NCBI GenBank assembly: GCA_963921195.1
Contig: OY992537.1
Location: forward strand, 173,865,021-173,929,020
Origin: Pegoplata infirma
Taxonomy: Eukaryota; Arthropoda; Insecta; Diptera; Anthomyiidae
Length of the DNA: 64,000 nucleotides
Direction: 5' to 3'
Below the pieces are notes generated by a model. It saw only the letters and a list, made by a program, of their open reading frames with translations. It had not been told where the DNA came from and ran no database searches. The position numbers were made by a program, and so were the translations under genes. This document shows, piece after piece, positions 54,790-64,000 of this stretch. Positions within the stretch are counted from its first letter, which is position 1, and each line of letters opens with the position of its first letter.

Positions 54790-57700
54790 GGTTAGGTTAG
54801 GTTAGGTTGTAAGTGGCTGCTGACGTTTTACGTCAACACACGTAGACTCTGAGGTCCATTGTGATACCACGGGATCGTAATAGGTTTCCCTACTAGTCCC
54901 TGTCGTTAAACCAGTTTGAGCTTCTTATGAAACTCCTTAGATGTTGAATTTTGACATTCGACAAATCTGAAAGATCGTACAGCTCCCTAGATCCCAGTGA
55001 AGCAAGTCGCTGACCAGAAAGTGCCGGGCAATGGCAAATAAAGTGTTCGATAGTTTCCAACTCCTCTTCATCCATGCAACTTCGGCAAAAGTCATTCGAC
55101 GGCACATTTAACCGCTCTGCGTGCTTCCCTATAAGACAGTGTCCGGTAATTATAGAAACCACCGTTGAAATCTCTCCTCTTGGAAGCGATATCAGCTCAC
55201 TTGTGCGCCCCTGATTAAGAGAAGGCCAAATCAGTCGTGTTGTCTCACACGTCCATCCATTTGCCCATCTTTGATTAGTCTCCGTCGCAGAACAAAGCCG
55301 TAGGTTTTGCTTGCAAGTTTCTAGAGGCGTACCAACACATTCCAATTCTGTTGGAACCTGTAAGGTAGTTCCTAGTCTTGCAAGCTCATCGGCTTTGCAA
55401 TTCCCTGGAATGTCTCTGTGCCCTGGGACCCATATGAGTCGTATGTTAAACTGCTTGGCCATCTCATTTAAAGACGTGCGGCAGTTAAGGGCAGATCTTG
55501 TTTTCAGAAACATTGAATCCAGGGACTTGACCGCGGCTTGACTGTCAGTATAGATGTTGACTGCGGTTGTAGACAAGACATTGCAGCTCAACCAGTCAGC
55601 CACTTCTTTTATTGCCAGCATCTCTGCCTGGTAAACACTGCAATGATCTGGCAATCTACGAGCCAGGCTCAACCCAAGCTCTTCCGAATAGACTCCAAAG
55701 CCCACTTGTTCGTGCAGCCTCGATCCATCTGTGTAAAAATTTATGGTAGCTCCACTACCCGGAGTATCCCCCATCCAAGACTCCCTGGATGGTATCATAG
55801 TGGTAAAGTGGCGCTCAAAGAGGCTCAAAGAGGGAGCACAGTCCACATTTTGTGGTATTGTTATCTTTTTCAAGATTGCGCTATGGCCACAATCACTGCT
55901 CCTCCATTGCAGCGTGCTATTAAGTCGAATTGCCGATGCAGCCGCATACTGCCTACCCAATATGTCCAAGGGTATCAGGTGAAGGAGGATTTCTAATGCA
56001 GCCGTAGGTGTAGTACGAAGAGCACCAGTGATGCACATTGACGCCATTCTCTGTACCTTCGTGATAAAGACAAGGTTCGCTTTTGTTTCCAAAGCAGGCC
56101 ACCAGACAATGATTCCATACAGCAAAATTGGACGCACCACTGCTGTATAGATCCAATGAACGACTTGAGGGCTAAAACCCCATCGTTTTCCAATGGCCCT
56201 TTTACAGGAATACAAAGCAATCGTTGCTTTTCTCACCCGTTCCTCAATATTACGCCTGAAATTCAGCTTCCTATCTAGAAATACTCCAAGATACTTGGCT
56301 CCATCTGAGAAGGTGATTTCAGTACCGTCCAGAGAAATAGGATCAAAAGCAGGAATCTTATTTTTCCTTGTAAACAAAACAAGCTCTGTTTTACTAGGAT
56401 TAACTCCTAGGCCACAGTCTCTTGCCCATTTAGACAGATCTTTCAGAGAACCCTGAAGAATGTCCCGCAATGTTGGCAGATGCTTCCCCTTTACCGCTAT
56501 CGCGACATCGTCAGCATATGCGATAACATGACAACCACGTGCTTCTAGAGATAGTAGCATTGAATTCAGTGCCAGGTTCCAAAGAAGCGGCGAAAGAACA
56601 CCTCCTTGTGGTGTGCCCCTATTGACAAATCGAGATATGACGGACGCTCCCAATTCAGACGTTATACGTCTATTGGCAAGTAGGTTTTCCACCATTAAAA
56701 CGATTTCACGCTTTACTCCCAGACCAGACAATGCCAATATTATCGATTCTGGAATGACATTATTAAAAGCCCCCTCAATATCAAGAAAGGCCACCATAGT
56801 GTACTCCTTTACCGAAAGCGATCTCTCGATGGTACCAACGAGCTCATGAAGAGCTGTTTCCGTTGATCGTCCCTTGCTGTATGCATGTTGCTTTGTCGAA
56901 AGCAACCTCGGGTCAATCACTCTACGCAAATATGAGTCTATCATTCGTTCCATTGTCTTTAACAAAAAAGAAGACAGACTAATTGGTCTGAAATCCTTCG
57001 GAGCTGTGTGGGAACTTTTCCCAGCCTTCGGGATAAATACGACTCTGGTATCCCTCCATTTTAAAGGAATATACGACCAGTTGATGCATGCTGTGTATAG
57101 ATTATACAGCAACGGGGCTATATAGTCCAACACTTGCTGCAACTCAGCCGGGATTATACTATCAGGTCCCGGAGATTTATAGGGCCTGAAGCTTTTTATC
57201 GCCCAGATTAATGTTGGCATATTTATTATTTCCGAAGCAATTTCAGATGCTTGGGCGTCAGAACGTTCCAAAGCTTGAAACGGCGTCATGGAATTGCCCG
57301 GAAAATGCGTGTTTAAAAGGAGATCCAGCGACTCTCCACTGGAGGAAGACCACACCCCATTAGGATCTTTCAGGTATCCTAGGGTGCAAGGAGAAGAAGC
57401 CAGAACCTTGCGCAGCCTGGATGCCTCAGAAACGTCTTCTATGTTTCCACAGAAGTTTTTCCAAGAATCACATTTGGCATTTCTGATCATCTTTTTATAA
57501 CTCTTAAGTTGCAGCCTGTATGCAGACCAGTCCTCGTCCGCTCTTGAAAATTTAGCCTTATTAAAGAGCTTTCTGCAGGAATCTCTGCTCGTCTGCAACT
57601 CATTTGACCACCAAGGTGGCTTTTTTTTCCCTCTAGGCTTTGCAGAAGGGCAAGACGCATCCAGGCACCTATTACAAACATTTGTTATATGGTCAACCAG

Positions 57701-58463
57701 ACAGTCAATTTCCGCTAAACTATGCGGTTCAGATAGGGGTACTTCATCCAAAAGCAAAGAAAAAGTCTCCCTATATTTCACCCAGTTTGTTCTTCTCAGA
57801 TTTCTAGAGACTGTCTCAACCGGGGCACGCTCCCTGAGTAAAAACTCAATGTACCGATGATCTGAGAAAGAATGCTCTTCCAAAACTCTCCAGTCATCAA
57901 TTCTATCAGACAATGTATCTGATACAAGTGTTACGTCAAGAACCTCTTGCCGCGTACTTGTAACGAAAGTTGGTTCACTACCCTTGTTACAAATATACAG
58001 GTTAGTGCTTAACAAAAACTCCAAAAGTGATTCGCCTCTATCATTTGTGTCTGTACTACCCCATATCGAATGATGTGCATTAGCATCGCAGCACACTAGT
58101 AACTGGTGTCCCCTAGATTCAGACTCCCGAATCAGACCGCCAACCTTCTCCGGGGGTATTGGCCCCGGATTAGGAAAATACGCAGAGGCGAGCCAAATAG
58201 ACTTCCCATGAAGCTCTAAGCTAGCCGCTGTAACATCCATATCACTAAAAGTTGATAAAAAGAATATATTTAAGCCATTTTTCGCCAAGATGCAGGCTCT
58301 TGGTGAGCCCTCACCTTTGGCAACCATCAACTTAAACCCAGGGGTCTTCAATCCGCAAACCCTGCCACCCCGCACCCAGGGCTCTTGGATAAAAACCAAG
58401 TCAACTGCTCCTGTCGTCAGGCGCAGCAATAGTGCAGCTGAGGCTGCCTTACAGTGATGGAGG
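54790..58463 (-). mobile_element. 5'-truncated LINE, copy 2
   Basis: 3674 bp on the minus strand, lacking ORF1 and the first few codons of ORF2. It starts CCTCCATCACTGTAAGGC, equal to position 7207 of copy 1, and ends with CCTAA repeats at 54790. The 11-bp duplication TTTTTGCGATA lies at 54779-54789 and 58464-58474. Truncation at the 5' end is typical of target-primed reverse transcription. The coding sequence is open throughout and differs from copy 1 at only a few residues. Confidence 0.95.
54893..58463 (-). CDS. LINE ORF2, 5'-truncated but open (endonuclease, RT, RNase H)
   Basis: Reads from NLHHCKAASAALL to the stop at 54893-54895 without interruption, about 1190 codons. It has the endonuclease (IQEPWV, CDANAHHSIWG), reverse transcriptase (GTPQGGVLSP, YADD), RNase H (FYTDGS, YTDSQAA, WVPGHRDIPGN) and a terminal CRSC-HFICHC. 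The site filled by the palindrome in copy 1 is empty here (GTATCAGATACATTG on the sense strand). Differences from copy 1 include GPDS for GPDG in the first RT block. With no 5' promoter or ORF1 it probably cannot move itself. The frame continues upstream by chance into hAT DNA to an ATG at 58636. Confidence 0.88.
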
Positions 58464-59191
58464 TTTTTGCGATATTTTTGGATGAAATTTTGAGATCTGC
58501 TCTGATGCTGATTCCGAATATGGTTCCCAAATTTTTCTATGATATCAGGTTTTTGAGCAAATCTAACGTGTTTTTGGGAATTTTTGAGACGGTTTATGAT
58601 AGAGTGGAAATTTTGGTACCATTTTGTTAAGCTCAAAATGCCTTTTCATTTTGTATATACGAAGGTGTTTCATTCAAAAAGTCACGGAATTATTGATCTG
58701 CCCTCATATAAAAAAAACATTTACAAAAAATTAAAAACATTATTTTTCCGCCACCTGTGATGAGTCTTCGGAACTTTTTTTAAGAGTTTTAAAAACGTCT
58801 GCTGTTTCAATTTTTGGTGTAAAATTGACTGGAAAAATCAGATTTGTAATATTTTCAGCCGTATTTCAGATGCATTGAACCACCCCAAGGAGCGAACATT
58901 ATTAAAAAAAAAAAAAAAAAATACCACCATTATTTTCATATCCCCTAAATCCTTCAAAAAAATTTCAAAATTAACTCTAATATTCATATCTGAAGTTTTT
59001 TTAACGAAAACAAAAAACTCGTTGGGGGGTACGCGGCTGATAAAATTTTAAATTAGTGGTACGCGAGCCAAAAAGGTTGGTAACCGCTGCTTTAGCGTAC
59101 TTTTTTAGGTGTTATGCAGAAAAAAGTACATTGAGTAAAAAAAAGTACGCGTACTGTTGAAAAAAGTACGTCTGGCAAGCCTACACTTATG

Positions 59192-59565
59192 TATATAAAA
59201 TATAAGAGTAAAATTACATATAATAAAATTATGAAAAATCTTGCATATGAAATACAATGAAAAAAGTACGTTTTGATAAAAAAATTAACAAAAAAGTACG
59301 TTTTGTTACACACAAATCCATTTTCTTGATGAAAAACAAAAATAATTCACGCTATGGAAATTTTTTCTGATAGATTTCGAACCAAATAATATAAAAAGAA
59401 CAAAAAATCAATTTGTCAAAAAATGCGAAAAAGTACGTTTTGTTCTGCGACTCCTCATATATTCAATAAAATTATTGGAGTTCAATAATGGTGTTTTTTT
59501 TATTAAAATTTATTGAATGTGTTGCAAATCGAGTATAAATCTTTAACTGCTTAAAATGCGTATTT
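59192..59565. other. Remainder of the outermost element and flank
   Basis: AAAGTACGTTTTG motifs up to 59457, then AT-rich flank. No coding text. Confidence 0.5.
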
Positions 59566-59851
59566 TTATACCCTCCACTCAAGTGATAGAGGGTATATAT
59601 AAGTTTGTCATTCCGTTTGTAACACATCGAAATATTGGTCTAGGACCCCATAAAGTATATATATTCATGATATTTGATCGATTTTAAGTCGATCTAGTGA
59701 TGTCCGTCCGTCCGTCCGTCTGTCTGTCTGTCTGTCCGTTGAAAACACGCTAACTTTTGAAAGACTTTACGGAGGCTCCTGAAGTTTGACATATATGTTC
59801 TCCATTTACCGGGTCAGGTTGGTATTGCAATCCAGCGAAATCGGTCCAGTG

Positions 59852-61268
59852 CACTATAGGAAATTTTACCCATTTTTTGGCCAAAAGTCAAAATTAAAAT
59901 TTTTGCAAACATTATTTTTTTTCACATTAATATAAAATAAACTTAACAAAGTAAACAATTCTTTCTCAATTTTTCGACAGAATTGATGTACTGTCACTTT
60001 ATCAGTAGTTTTTCTTGCAATTTCTTACTTAGTTATAAAATAACGATTGAGAGCAGCGAATTTTGTGATAGCTTCAAACAAAAGTTTTTATATTAAGAAT
60101 TTATAGTTCTTAAAAACTAAAAAATGGAAAATAATGTCAAAGGTGAGTACTTTAATGATAAATAGTGAAATGTTGGTGAACTCATCTATTAGATCGATTT
60201 TATTGGAAAAATTGAAGTGACCTTAAGATGAATTTATTGAAGTATGTATTGGAATTTTATTTTGACTTTAAAAAAAATGATAGCATATGTTAGCTATAAA
60301 ACCATAAAAGTTCTCTAGGACAATCAATTACCTTCCGAATTTAAAAAATTTCAAGGTCGGATATGTGCAAACTTTTTTTTTATACCCATTTTTCCAGGTG
60401 ACTACTGAGTGCCAAATTCAGAGTTATTTAATACATGGCGAGAGAAATAAAGCAGAGGTGGATAAGGAGCCGCTATTTCTGACCATTTCTTTTCATACAT
60501 TGCTGAGAGTGAATGTTTCGAAAACTTTAAACAATATATAAAGGAGGAATTAAGAATATTTTGTTCAAATATAAATATGAAAAGGATTAAAAGTTGTAGG
60601 AGTTTGAAAATTTTTGAAAGACAGCATGCTGTTTGGCTTAAAGGCAATACTTGGCTAAAAAAAACTTGAAACGCAGCCTGCCTCCACTAAATCGAAACCT
60701 GGGCGACCGCAATTAACTTTTTTGTCAAAATCTGCGAGAACAAAAATACGAGTTACAGCAGAAATCTCTAAAGATCTAAATAGGGAAGTTGAGCCCCTAG
60801 CTCTTGCATCATCTACGGCTGCCCGTAGTGGCATTTTGAAATGTAGTTGACGACTTGGAACTCAAAAATAAAATTTTTGAATAAAATCCTTATTAAAAAG
60901 TAGATTTGTTTGACACTTCTTAACATTGTTAAAATAAATTTCTACTGTTATCTTCGAAAGTTAGTGTACACTCAAAAAAAAAAAAAATATTGTAAAAACA
61001 GTTTAGAAAACCATATGATCTATCAAGGATCTAAAAAATCTTAGATGCGGCAACTTATAACCCGGGAACCCTGTTTGGAACTAATTATTAGGTAATTTTT
61101 TAGGTAACTTTACTAATTTTTTTTTTTTGGGTGTATGAAAACCTTTAAGAGTCACTCCCTCCCTCTAAAGAGTCTTCCAAAAGTCAAATAAAAAAAATCA
61201 GTCAAATCGGTCCAGCCGTTTGGCTGTAAATAATTTTGACCAAAAAAAGGGTAAAATTTCCTATAGTG
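59852..61268. mobile_element. Transib-like element, 1417 bp, with 5-bp CAGTG duplication
   Basis: Ends CACTATAGGAAATTTTACCC and its perfect complement. CAGTG lies at 59847-59851 and 61269-61273, while the intact A2 copy has one corresponding pentamer. A 5-bp duplication and CAC-first termini are features of Transib/RAG-type transposons, though the usual GC-rich target is not met. The interior carries a decayed coding remnant (60490-60855). Superfamily assignment is tentative. Confidence 0.6.
60490..60855 (+). pseudogene. Decayed protein-coding remnant in the Transib-like element
   Basis: One frame reads FENFKQYIKEELRIFCSNIN and on to a QHAVWLKGNTWLKK segment, then a stop near 60665. A second frame reads STKSKPGRPQLTFLSKSART, then a helix-like SKDLNREVEP and a stop. 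The KPGRP-L-F-S-RTK pattern looks like the N-terminal region of a TE-encoded protein, but it was not matched to a named family. Frameshifts and a missing C-terminus make it non-functional. Confidence 0.45.
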
Positions 61269-62335
61269 CAGTGGTTCAAAAGTTATGAGCAAAATAGTAA
61301 ATTTCGGCAAGGGTATTTTTCGAATTTACAAGATTAAAACCACTATAACTTTCGAAAGACAATTCTGAGGGGGCTGAAGCTTAGCATATATATTTGTCGT
61401 TCCCCAAGGCTGTTTGTTTTTGAATTTCAGCAAAATCGGTTCAGTGGTTCAAAAGTTATAATGAAAGCACTGAATTTCAGATTTGTTTCACCTTAAACTG
61501 TTGAAAACTCGTTAAACAAGTTTTAAAAGCATGGTGAAATACCAGTTTAGTAAAACTTGTTGTTGTTTGTTATCTTGTGGTGGGGTGCAGTTTAGTTGTT
61601 AGACAAGTAAATATTTGTTATTGTTTTGTTATTGTTAGTGTAACTGTATGTAACGGGAAAAAATCAAATAAAGTATGTGTATGATTGAATGTTAATTTGT
61701 TTTTGGTTTTTAAAGAAGAGGATGGTAATATAAAAAGAGAAAAATATGTGAAATAGTTTTTTTTGTATTACATATACATAGGTATAAAACAACAAAAATA
61801 TTTTACAAAGTAATTTGTTACTCAAAGAAATTGTACACTAAAAAAATATTTACACTCAAAAAAAATGTTACACTAAAAAAAAATGTACACATTATTAATA
61901 TTTTTTTTTTTTAATGAAATTGCAGACTCAAAAAAATTTTGACTGTCAAAAAACTTTTACACTCAAAAAAATTTGATTGATTAAAAGAAAGTTTGACTCA
62001 AAATTACTATAAGATAACATTGTGGAGGGTATTCATAGATTCGACCAAGTCGAATTTAATTTTTCTACTTGTTTAAGTTTTAAATAGTATTTTCGATGGG
62101 AACCATTATTTTTTGAAATAAAAGTGTAAAAGAATGCAGAAAATAACAATTATGTTTTTATCGGTTATTTTAGGTCGATTTAACGATTTTCGTTAAACGA
62201 TTTTGAGCTTACGTGAAGCTTAAAAAATGTCAAAAAGACGATTTCGAACAAACGATTAAAGAAAAATCGTGCTACATAAAGTCAATGCATTCTAGACGAC
62301 ATTGATAGTTAACTCTCAGTTTACGTGACCATAGC

Positions 62336-62423
62336 CCTGAGCAATTGAACAAGATGAACGAACTAAGTTTTAATCTCAAGTAATAATCTGTCACTCAATT
62401 GAACGATCAAGCACAAGCCTACA
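62336..62423. repeat. hAT MITE right-end fragment
   Basis: GAGCAATTGAACAAGATGAA through TCAATTGAACGATCAAGCACAAGCCTA matches the right end of 48028-48447. Confidence 0.7.
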
Positions 62424-62574
62424 CAAGTGGACCCCATAGGTCTCATTGGAAAAAACATCAAGCTTTCTTTTGAGCACAAGTGAAAAAAGTGTTTTTTGTA
62501 AAGAAAAGTCAAAAAAAGTTCAAAAGTCAAATTTTAAGGTCTTAACATTTTTTATTTCATAAGATTATAAAAAA

Positions 62575-62725
62575 TTTCTAAATGCAATAGCTGAAAAGCT
62601 ATATAAAGCCGATATAGGGACATGTTGACTAAAACGTTGATATATTTCACTGATCTTATTTAGTACTGCTGTGGTAACTACTACCAAATAAAGATCATGT
62701 TTGTGCAAGTTTGAGCCCATTTTGG
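62575..62725 (+). repeat. Dispersed repeat E, second copy
   Basis: Matches 49795-49975 (TGTGGTAACTACTACC, TTTGTGCAAGTTTGAGC). Confidence 0.6.
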
Positions 62726-62764
62726 GGAAATTTTTCCCCATAAAAGTGATCATTTAAAAAATTA

Positions 62765-64000
62765 TCGAGTAATTTTAATATAGTTATCACCTGATGTTTC
62801 CAACAACCCAAACAAAAAATTTATTTTTTTAAATACATTAGAAGAAATCAGTATTTTTTGCCCTGCAACTCTTTTGACCACCAATTTTTTGTAAACAAAG
62901 AAAAATTTTAATTATTCTAATATCTCATTACTAGGGCAAGTACTTTCATGCATCTAAAAAACGAAAATATGTGCCTATAATATGCGTCTAAAAATCCAAA
63001 ATATGCACTAAAAACTTCAAAAATATGCATCTAAAAATTATTGTTTTTACTTAAAAAATAATTTGTCAACATAAATTAGGATCTGTCAAATACTATAAAA
63101 CCCTCGACAATTCTTAAACATTTTTTATTGAGTGGAAACAATTTTTCATTAGTAAAATATTTTTTTGCTTGAGAAGTTTTTTCTTTGAGTCACCAAATAT
63201 TTCTGAAGAAAAAAATTTTATAAAAGAAAAAGAATATTTATTTTTCAAAACTTTTTGTTCTTTATTCTAAAAAAAAAAAAAATACTTTTAAAATATTTTT
63301 TTTTTCAGTTTTTTCGGAGTTTTACGATTTTTAAGTCTAAAAATTAACTCAAAATCAAAATACCTCACCCTAACTCTAATCAAAATAAAAACGCAATTTT
63401 CCTGTAAAAAATCTTAAATTCGAAAACATTTTTTTCTTACGAATTAGTAAAATGTCTTAGAATAGAGACATTTTTAATAGGAAAAATTTCTCATAATCTA
63501 AAAATTATACTTTTAAAATCCATTTTCTTTAAAAAATGCATCAGAATATGATTTTTATAAATAAATACATTTTTGTATAAGAAATAGGCGATTGGTTTTG
63601 AATTTTCCTAAGGACGTTTTGAAAAAATATTGATAAAATTAAAAAAAAAGTCCAAATTATAAGAAAATATGCAAAAATATGCATTTATACCAAAATATGC
63701 AAAAATATGCAACTACAAATCAATGCCATTTTATTGCAAATTCATTGATTCGGATAGATATTTAATTTATGTTATGTTTACAATGTTGAGTAAAAATATG
63801 CATTTTCATGAAAGTACTTGCCCTACTCATTACTATACACTTAGGTGTGCTAAAATTAATTCTAATAATTTCTTTGTTTACAAAAAATATTTTTAACAAA
63901 ATTCTTAAAAAAAATCTATAATTTAATTTTCCAGTGCGACACTTGTATCATATGTAATATTTGCTCAATCTGGACGCTATCAAGCTTAAATTAAAGCTTG
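62765..64000. mobile_element. Arm of another M1-type foldback, cut by the window end
   Basis: AACAACC, ATACATTAGAAGAAATC and TTTGACCACCAATTTTTTGT align with M1 at 23740-23825. After the hAT at 62932-63825, AATATTTGCTCAATCTGGACGC to the window end aligns with M1 at 27378-27424. Most of the element lies beyond the window. Confidence 0.7.
62932..63825. mobile_element. hAT-type element (TAGGGCAAGTACTTTCATGC)
   Basis: Ends TAGGGCAAGTACTTTCATG and its complement, with an exact 8-bp duplication CTCATTAC at 62924-62931 and 63826-63833. The 894-bp body is AATATGC-rich and related to 26701-27184. Non-coding. Confidence 0.93.

Larger units (their letters stand above)
54274..59089. mobile_element. hAT-type element (CAGCGGTTACCAACCT) nested in the previous one
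   Basis: Perfect 16-bp inverted ends CAGCGGTTACCAACCT, with an exact 8-bp duplication CTTTAGCG (54266-54273, 59090-59097). GGTACGCG/GTACCAC motifs repeat near both ends. About 1.1 kb remains outside the LINE insertion, containing an imperfect internal repeat (GGGAGCCAGATGCGGAACCA at 54690 reversed, and GGGAACCATATTCGGAATCA near 58510 on the minus strand). No transposase was recognised. Confidence 0.93.
52936..59183. mobile_element. hAT-type element with AAGTAC-rich ends
   Basis: Ends TAGGGTAGCCAGA and TCTGGCAAGCCTA with an exact 8-bp duplication CACTTATG (52928-52935, 59184-59191). AAAAAGTAC motifs cluster in both ends (52963-53010; 54230-54268 and 59098-59170, adjoining the nested hAT). Inside lie a full repeat A copy (53226-53756) and a second hAT-type element (54274-59089). 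No transposase was recognised. Confidence 0.92.
52421..59457. mobile_element. Outermost TIR element of the four-level nest
   Basis: Ends TGAGGAGCCGCAGAACAAAA and the reverse complement TTTTGTTCTGCGACTCCTCA (one mismatch). The inverted repeat continues as ACGTACTTTTTCGCAT. TA flanks both sides. AAAGTACGTTTTG motifs recur inside each end (52625-52690, 59255-59310). The element is split by the hAT at 52936-59183. No transposase text remains. Confidence 0.7.
59566..62074 (+). repeat. Dispersed repeat A2, second copy, split at 59852
   Basis: Starts TTTTTATACCCTCCACTCAA with the ACCCTC...GAGGGT hairpin and ends GATTCGACCAAGTCGAATTT...CTACTTGTTT. It follows 19234-20238 closely on both sides of the insertion, including the GTCCGTCCGTCCGTCTGTCT run, TTTGAAAGACTTTACGGAGG and the ACACTCAAAAAAA tract. 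The halves rejoin at CGGTCCAGTGGTTCAAAA. Confidence 0.88.

Noticed and set aside
54893..58636. A single 1247-codon protein
   Set aside because: The first ~58 codons are hAT DNA read through an 11-bp target duplication; the real LINE sequence starts at 58463.

Overview
The window is AT-rich, intron-poor, gene-poor eukaryotic DNA built almost wholly from transposable elements (TEs). The families seen (RNase H-bearing LOA/I-like LINE with a DUF4780-type ORF1, jockey-like ORF1 fragment, Tc1/mariner, hAT, piggyBac-like and foldback elements, and a 60-bp intron) fit a dipteran insect, most likely a higher fly with a large genome (blow-fly or muscid-like). The species assignment is inference. No host gene was recognised with confidence, and no rRNA, functional tRNA, CRISPR array or prokaryotic feature was seen.

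Layout. 1-3.7 kb: small repeats, a hAT-type MITE and a tRNA-like SINE candidate. 3.7-12.7 kb: a candidate hAT with CAGTAC-rich ends that contains a full-length LINE (5683-12362), itself split by a 1476-bp palindromic hAT-type element (7752-9227). 12.7-19.2 kb: copies of dispersed repeat A ('gagggtata') and two hAT MITEs. 19.2-21.7 kb: a Tc1-like foldback. 21.9-28.3 kb: a foldback of the ACAAGG family holding a piggyBac-like element, a second ACAAGG element, two hAT-like MITEs and a miniature copy of element K. 29.2-31.9 kb: a third ACAAGG element with TCGCGA repeats and a small cysteine-rich ORF. 32.8-34.2 kb: a hAT. 35.7-38.3 kb: a tandem array of ~150-200 bp units. 38.3-42.6 kb: a broken mariner, then a jockey-like ORF1 split by element K (39570-42466), a DNA transposon with an intact 605-codon ORF. 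43-52 kb: tandem blocks and decayed TE protein genes. 52.4-59.5 kb: four nested elements with a 5'-truncated LINE at the core. 59.5-64 kb: a repeat A2 copy split by a 1.4-kb Transib-like element, then the start of another ACAAGG-type foldback arm.

Insertion boundaries were read from target-site duplications (TSDs). Eight-base TSDs mark twelve hAT-type insertions (seven exact, five with one or two mismatches), TTAA marks the piggyBac-like one, TA the mariner/Tc1 types, 5 bp CAGTG the Transib-like one and 4 bp ATAT element K. Reading frames reopen across the removed insertions for the LINE/hAT pair and for the jockey ORF1/element K pair, which independently supports those boundaries. The strongest candidates for something undescribed are element K and the ACAAGG family, whose members appear to insert without a TSD into CAC-N4-GTG hairpin sites.
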